A DNA stretch of 9,996 nucleotides from DATIBL01 sp035457505 (lineage in GTDB: Bacteria; Patescibacteriota; Minisyncoccia; Phycocordibacterales; UBA6899), in contig DATIBL010000004.1 in the NCBI GenBank assembly GCA_035457505.1, positions 1-9,996 of the forward strand, written 5' to 3'. Position numbers and translations under genes: made by a program. Below, one piece after another: positions 7,177-9,996 of the stretch (position 1 is its first letter; every line of letters begins with the position of its first letter). A model generated the notes under the pieces. That model had not been told where the DNA came from. It saw only the letters and a program-made list of their open reading frames with translations, and ran no database searches.

Positions 7177-7187
7177 GGGGGGGCGGG
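7163..7187 (+). other. G-quadruplex-type motif across the dnaJ stop codon
   Basis: Four G-runs of 3, 5, 8 and 3 bases are separated by loops of 1 (A), 4 (TCTA) and 1 (C) bases. The TAG stop (7174-7176) lies inside the motif, and its G begins the 8-base run. No hairpin terminator is visible downstream of dnaJ, so this structure is the only candidate 3'-end element there. Formation in vivo is inferred from the pattern only. Confidence 0.6.
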
Positions 7188-7215
7188 AAAATTTCAGCAA
7201 TACTTCATTTTTGTG

Positions 7216-7231
7216 CTTTGACAAATCAAAG
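7216..7231 (+). promoter_or_regulatory. Operator-like inverted repeat over the -35 of the 335-aa gene
   Basis: CTTTGA (7216-7221) and TCAAAG (7226-7231) are perfect inverted arms separated by CAAA. The repeat covers the whole -35 hexamer TTGACA, a position where a bound dimeric regulator would block polymerase. It could be chance, because the arms are only 6 bp. Confidence 0.35.
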
Positions 7232-7245
7232 TTGCATCGTATTAT
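7218..7245 (+). promoter_or_regulatory. Consensus sigma70 promoter for the 335-aa gene
   Basis: The -35 TTGACA (7218-7223) is a perfect consensus. The -10 TATTAT (7240-7245) matches five of six bases, with 16-nt spacing. Transcription is expected near 7252, giving a leader of about 57 nt. Unlike the chaperone promoters, this one makes a normal leader with a Shine-Dalgarno. Confidence 0.78.
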
Positions 7246-7296
7246 CATCTTGGAGTATTTTCTGATCTTCATCGCAAGAAGAAGAACAACACGTAC

Positions 7297-7302
7297 AAGG
7301 GG
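7297..7302 (+). promoter_or_regulatory. Shine-Dalgarno of the 335-aa gene
   Basis: AAGGGG lies 6 nt before the ATG at 7309 and fixes that start. It is the only clear, well-spaced Shine-Dalgarno in the window; most other genes lack one, which makes this gene stand out in translation signals. Confidence 0.7.
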
Positions 7303-7308
7303 ATATTT

Positions 7309-8316
7309 ATGTTTTCCGGCACTATTCCTCCGCCAAGCTTTACGCATGACGACGGTACACACCTGACGGAGGTTTTCGTCGCAAAGGAGCCGGGGATCCT
7401 CTGGCGTTCACCGATCCTTCGGCGCATTACGCTTCGCGCGCGACGCTCATACCGGCGTTACGGGAACGTTCCGCTCATCGACCACCACGATGACCAGTCC
7501 ACAGTGCTCCTGATCCGCACAACCCTTACGCGTGCGGCACTCGGTCCCGCAGAATGGCTGTCTGTGCGATTCGTGCACGGCGATCTCCTGGGATCAAGAG
7601 ACGCGCACCGGTTCCTCATGTGCCTCTCGGGAAAAGTCCCTGCCGTGCGAAAGCTCGCACCGATCTTCCCGCCGGAGCAAACCTTCCTCGCGCGGAGCGC
7701 CTTCATCTCGCGGATCTCCGGAATCCCGGCCCCCGAGACAAAGGGAGGGAAGCTGATCCGGACACCGTACGCCTTTGCGCATGCGATCCGCGCTTTTTTC
7801 CTCCTTGCTGACCTTCGGAACGAAACGATGCACCACCTTCTTGGGATCTATCGCGACGAGCTCATCGCACGGTCGCTTACGATCCCTGGACAGTATCGCC
7901 GTGTTCCGACCTTCTACACCGCAACAGAGATCATCGGGAGGGATCCTGCTGATGCGGTTTCGATCGATCGATCGATCGTCGCCTATGAATTTCCGACGTA
8001 CTTCTTTGACACTGCGAAAGTTCAGGAATTGCTGCGGGAGCTCCTCCGAACCGGAGCGATCACGCGCGATGCACTTGCGCCCTATGTCGGCGGGCTCGGA
8101 CATGTTCACACGATCGAATCCGGAAGAAATGTCCCGTACGCGAACTTGCGCGATCTTGGATCACTGTTCTCGTATCCCGCAGTCCCGATCCCCGGATCGA
8201 CGCTGACCGGAGCCGAGCTCCGTGAGCTGATCGACCGCCGTGTTCCAGACGGTCCGCATCTGCGGATCATTCTCCGGCCGACATGGCGTCGAGAAGTCTC
8301 TCAGCTGATCTACTAA
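7309..8316 (+). CDS. Uncharacterised 335-aa protein, possibly acyltransferase-like
   Basis: I do not firmly recognise this protein. It has no signal peptide, no clear membrane segment and a single cysteine (C105). The N-terminal third is basic (LRRITLRARRSYRRYG, 37-52) and leads into VPLIDHHDDQSTVLLIR (54-70) and a strand-like EWLSVRFV (82-89). A middle part has FLARSAFISRIS (126-137), then helix-like AFAHAIRAFFLLADLRNETM (155-174). The C-terminal part holds a leucine-rich helix (KVQELLRELLRTGAI, 237-251). This order loosely recalls GNAT-fold N-acyltransferases of the LuxI/FeeM/PEP-CTERM-associated kind, but no catalytic signature is certain. It has its own strong promoter, Shine-Dalgarno and terminator, and lies just upstream of the ThiF gene, so a shared pathway is only a positional guess. 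Confidence 0.85.
   Translation: MFSGTIPPPSFTHDDGTHLTEVFVAKEPGILWRSPILRRITLRARRSYRRYGNVPLIDHHDDQSTVLLIRTTLTRAALGPAEWLSVRFVHGDLLGSRDAHRFLMCLSGKVPAVRKLAPIFPPEQTFLARSAFISRISGIPAPETKGGKLIRTPYAFAHAIRAFFLLADLRNETMHHLLGIYRDELIARSLTIPGQYRRVPTFYTATEIIGRDPADAVSIDRSIVAYEFPTYFFDTAKVQELLRELLRTGAITRDALAPYVGGLGHVHTIESGRNVPYANLRDLGSLFSYPAVPIPGSTLTGAELRELIDRRVPDGPHLRIILRPTWRREVSQLIY
7961..7978 (+). repeat. (CGAT)4.5 tetranucleotide microsatellite inside the 335-aa gene
   Basis: Four and a half direct copies of CGAT lie within codons 218-223 (S-I-D-R-S-I). Because the unit is 4 nt, gain or loss of one copy would shift the frame about two thirds of the way into the gene. The tract is short, so slippage would be rare. 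Confidence 0.75.
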
Positions 8317-8329
8317 ATTGTTTCGTTTT

Positions 8330-8359
8330 ATGCGCGCCAGGAACACTGGCGCGCATTTT
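8330..8359 (+). terminator. GC-rich terminator after the 335-aa gene
   Basis: ATGCGCGCCAG (8330-8340) pairs perfectly with CTGGCGCGCAT (8346-8356) around the loop GAACA. TTTT follows, with the run beginning at the last stem base (8356-8359). It starts 13 nt after the TAA at 8314-8316. Its T-run abuts the TGC of the next promoter, so the end of one transcript and the start of the next are packed within about 45 nt. Confidence 0.88.
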
Positions 8360-8367
8360 GCTATACT
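8359..8367 (+). promoter_or_regulatory. Extended -10 promoter for the ThiF-like gene, leaderless
   Basis: TGC followed by TATACT (8362-8367) forms an extended -10; no good -35 exists at 16-18 nt because that region is the terminator stem. With only 7 nt to the ATG at 8375, transcription should begin at or next to the A of the start codon. Confidence 0.65.
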
Positions 8368-8374
8368 GGAAGAT

Positions 8375-9649
8375 ATGACAGACGACCGCACCTATCCTGG
8401 AGCACCACGCCTCTTTGAGGCAAAGGCGGCGCACGAGCAAAAGATTATCACCTACGAATCAGACGGAACGGCAATCATTTTGCCGCCAGGAGAGACCATT
8501 CCCATTCGCATTCCCCGCGAACGGCAGTTCGACCTGACGCAGGCGACGATCTTCGGTCTGAACGAACGCCTCACGGCAAGCGCATCATCGCCGATGATCG
8601 AGGCAGGGAAAACTCTGCGTGAGCTTTTCAACGATGAATGGGCATCCTACGATGACGCCCTTGAAGCCGCCGAAGGACCCGCGCTTCCATATGGCGTCTA
8701 CGCATGGTATCCGCGGCGCAATGAGCTGGTTCGGTTTTGCCCGGAGTTTTGGCATCGTATCGTTGCCACAGCGAGCACATCGATGCTTTTTGCCGACCCG
8801 AAGGGCACGCTTTCATGGCGAGAAGTTCGAGAGCGACTTGAATCCATGACGATCGGCATCGCCGGAGCGAGTGTTGGAAACAACATCGCGCATGCCGTCG
8901 CAATGGATGTTCGCCCGCGCGCACTTCGGCTGGCCGACAAGAGCCGATACAAAATGGAGAATATCAACCGCGTACGGCTTTCCTATGCCGATCTCGTCGA
9001 GAGCGACACGCACCGAAAAGACGCCACCGAAAATCTTCTCCGCAATAAATCCGAAGTCACCGCGGAGCAGATCGCGACAATCGACCCCTTCATGAAGATC
9101 GAGGCATTTCCCGAGGGCCTCGCAAAAGAGAACATTGATCGCTTCTTCGGGGGGAACGGCATCCCGGCGCTCGATCTGGTCATCGAAGAAGTTGATGATC
9201 CGCGCATCAAGCTTTTCATTCGCGAGGAAGCGCGGAAGCGGAAGATCCCGGTCCTCATGGTGAGCGATCTCGGGTCATCGGTTCAGCTTGATGTTCATCG
9301 CTATGACCTCGATGCAAATCTCGGTCTGTCACACAGCGCAAGCGACGAGGATCTCCGCGCTGCCATGGAACTCGTCTACGACCACCCCGGCGATCGGGGA
9401 GCATTCTTCGCATTCGTAGACCTTTTGATCGGCTCGGACTACCGCGAGGGCCAGCTTGGAAAGATCATCGATCAGAAAACTGAGATCCCGACCTCGACGA
9501 TCATCCCGCAGATGGGCTCTACCGCAATGGTCGCTGCCGGGATCATGTCGGAGGCGGTCGGCAATATCCGCCTCGGCCACGCGTATCCAGATCGCGTATT
9601 CTTCAACAAGCGAACGTTCACGATCACGGAGACAGGGAAGATTCGCTAG
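8375..9649 (+). CDS. ThiF/E1-like adenylyltransferase, Rv1355c-type
   Basis: E1-superfamily enzymes activate a carboxylate, often the C-terminal glycine of a ubiquitin-like or sulfur-carrier protein, by adenylation. From the ATG at 8375 it has 424 aa. An N-terminal region (about 1-150, with YGVYAWYPRRNELVRF at 106-121) precedes the Rossmann-type E1 domain. This shows the nucleotide loop IAGASVGNN (162-170), LADKSRYKMENINR (186-199) holding the conserved acidic residue and NxNR arginine, K215, and EEVDD (271-275). The end has IPQMGSTAMVAAGIMSEAVG, typical of the ThiF part of Rv1355c/MoeY-like proteins. The only cysteine is C122, outside the domain, so no catalytic Cys or zinc CxxC pair exists. 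An in-frame TTG at 8318 and ATG at 8330 lie in or before the terminator and are unlikely starts. Substrate unknown. Confidence 0.9.
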   Translation: MTDDRTYPGAPRLFEAKAAHEQKIITYESDGTAIILPPGETIPIRIPRERQFDLTQATIFGLNERLTASASSPMIEAGKTLRELFNDEWASYDDALEAAEGPALPYGVYAWYPRRNELVRFCPEFWHRIVATASTSMLFADPKGTLSWREVRERLESMTIGIAGASVGNNIAHAVAMDVRPRALRLADKSRYKMENINRVRLSYADLVESDTHRKDATENLLRNKSEVTAEQIATIDPFMKIEAFPEGLAKENIDRFFGGNGIPALDLVIEEVDDPRIKLFIREEARKRKIPVLMVSDLGSSVQLDVHRYDLDANLGLSHSASDEDLRAAMELVYDHPGDRGAFFAFVDLLIGSDYREGQLGKIIDQKTEIPTSTIIPQMGSTAMVAAGIMSEAVGNIRLGHAYPDRVFFNKRTFTITETGKIR

Positions 9650-9996
9650 AGTATTTCGAGCACCTCGTCGACAGGAAGACGAGGGGAGTGCGGCCGCTTT
9701 TCTTTGATCTCCGTATCAAGGGGTTTCCCGGTGCGAAAGACCGCCGCAAGCGGCTCCGTTGTTCCGAGCGTCGTCGCAAAAATGCGATTAATGAGGCGCA
9801 CCTCGACGATCGCCGCGTGGATCGCAACCGCATAGCCGCGCGATTCGAGCATGAGCCAGAGATGCTCCAGTGCCCGACCAGCATTGATCCGATCCGCGAT
9901 CTCATCGTTTGCGGTGGTCAAAAAGCCGATTACGGGAGATTTTTCGAATCCCACCTTTCCGCCAAGCGAAAATCGGAGCATGTCTTCGGGTTCGAG
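9646..9996 (-). CDS. Nitroreductase-family protein, C-terminal part only
   Basis: The frame is open from the window edge at 9996 to TAG at 9648-9646, giving 116 visible residues; the start lies beyond the window and the ATG at 9981 is probably internal. The text resembles the C-terminal half of FMN-dependent nitroreductase-like proteins of the Acg/Rv1355c sort. VIGFLTTANDEIADRINAGR and ALEHLWLMLESRGYAVAIH match the helix that packs on the flavin subunit interface, and PHSPRLPVDEVLEIL matches the usual end motif (PRRPxxEVL). Flavin-contact residues in the N-terminal half are not visible. The gene is convergent with the ThiF-like gene and shares its stop. Such a domain follows ThiF in Rv1355c-like fusions, suggesting a functional pair. 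Confidence 0.72.
   Translation of the reverse strand, partial: LEPEDMLRFSLGGKVGFEKSPVIGFLTTANDEIADRINAGRALEHLWLMLESRGYAVAIHAAIVEVRLINRIFATTLGTTEPLAAVFRTGKPLDTEIKEKRPHSPRLPVDEVLEIL

Noticed and set aside
6562..7362. Open frame of 266 codons on the minus strand opposite dnaJ and the following gap
   Set aside because: It lies over the dnaJ zinc-finger and C-terminal coding region and the next promoter; no domain is seen.
8318..8374. TTG or ATG (8330) start for the ThiF-like gene
   Set aside because: Both lie in or just before the terminator stem and upstream of the predicted transcription start; the ATG at 8375 follows the extended -10.
1..9996. Alternative genetic code with UGA as glycine
   Set aside because: grpE ends in TGA at the expected family length, and no in-frame TGA occurs in the conserved genes.
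1..9996. CRISPR array, insertion sequence, tRNA or rRNA
   Set aside because: No spaced direct repeats, transposase coding sequence, terminal inverted repeats or tRNA/rRNA signatures were recognised.

Overview
The window is GC-rich, gene-dense bacterial chromosome with no RNA genes, insertion sequences or CRISPR array. Gene content and protein style point to a Patescibacteria/CPR member, probably Parcubacteria-like: the alpha-subunit N-terminus, the four-cysteine S4, and the shortened L13 look like that group. This is recognition from memory, not a search result. TAA, TAG and TGA are all used as stops, so the UGA-glycine code of some CPR lineages does not apply.

Region 1 (1-3350) is the end of a ribosomal protein and RNA polymerase operon: rpsK (5' end outside the window), rpsD, rpoA, rplQ, rplM, rpsI. 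All are on the + strand and tightly spaced, closing with a hairpin terminator at 3325-3350. A near-consensus promoter sits between rpsD and rpoA, so rpoA-rplQ-rplM-rpsI can be transcribed separately from the upstream genes. Most genes here have no visible Shine-Dalgarno sequence.

Region 2 (3365-7187) is the Hsp70 machine: grpE, dnaK and dnaJ. Each has its own promoter-like -10 element only 9-10 nt before the ATG, which implies leaderless or nearly leaderless mRNAs. A strong hairpin separates dnaK from dnaJ. No CIRCE/HrcA-type operator was seen. A G-quadruplex-type motif straddles the dnaJ stop codon.

Region 3 (7216-9996) is the accessory and most interesting part. It starts with a 335-aa protein of unknown function with a textbook sigma70 promoter, an operator-like palindrome over the -35, a good Shine-Dalgarno and its own terminator. 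Next comes a 424-aa ThiF/E1-like adenylyltransferase of the type found N-terminal in Rv1355c-like ("MoeY") proteins. Convergent to it, and sharing a CTAG double stop, is the 3' part of a nitroreductase-family gene that runs off the window edge. ThiF and nitroreductase domains occur fused in Rv1355c-like proteins, so this appears to be a split, convergently encoded version. Its substrate and purpose are unknown. The 335-aa protein may or may not belong to the same pathway.
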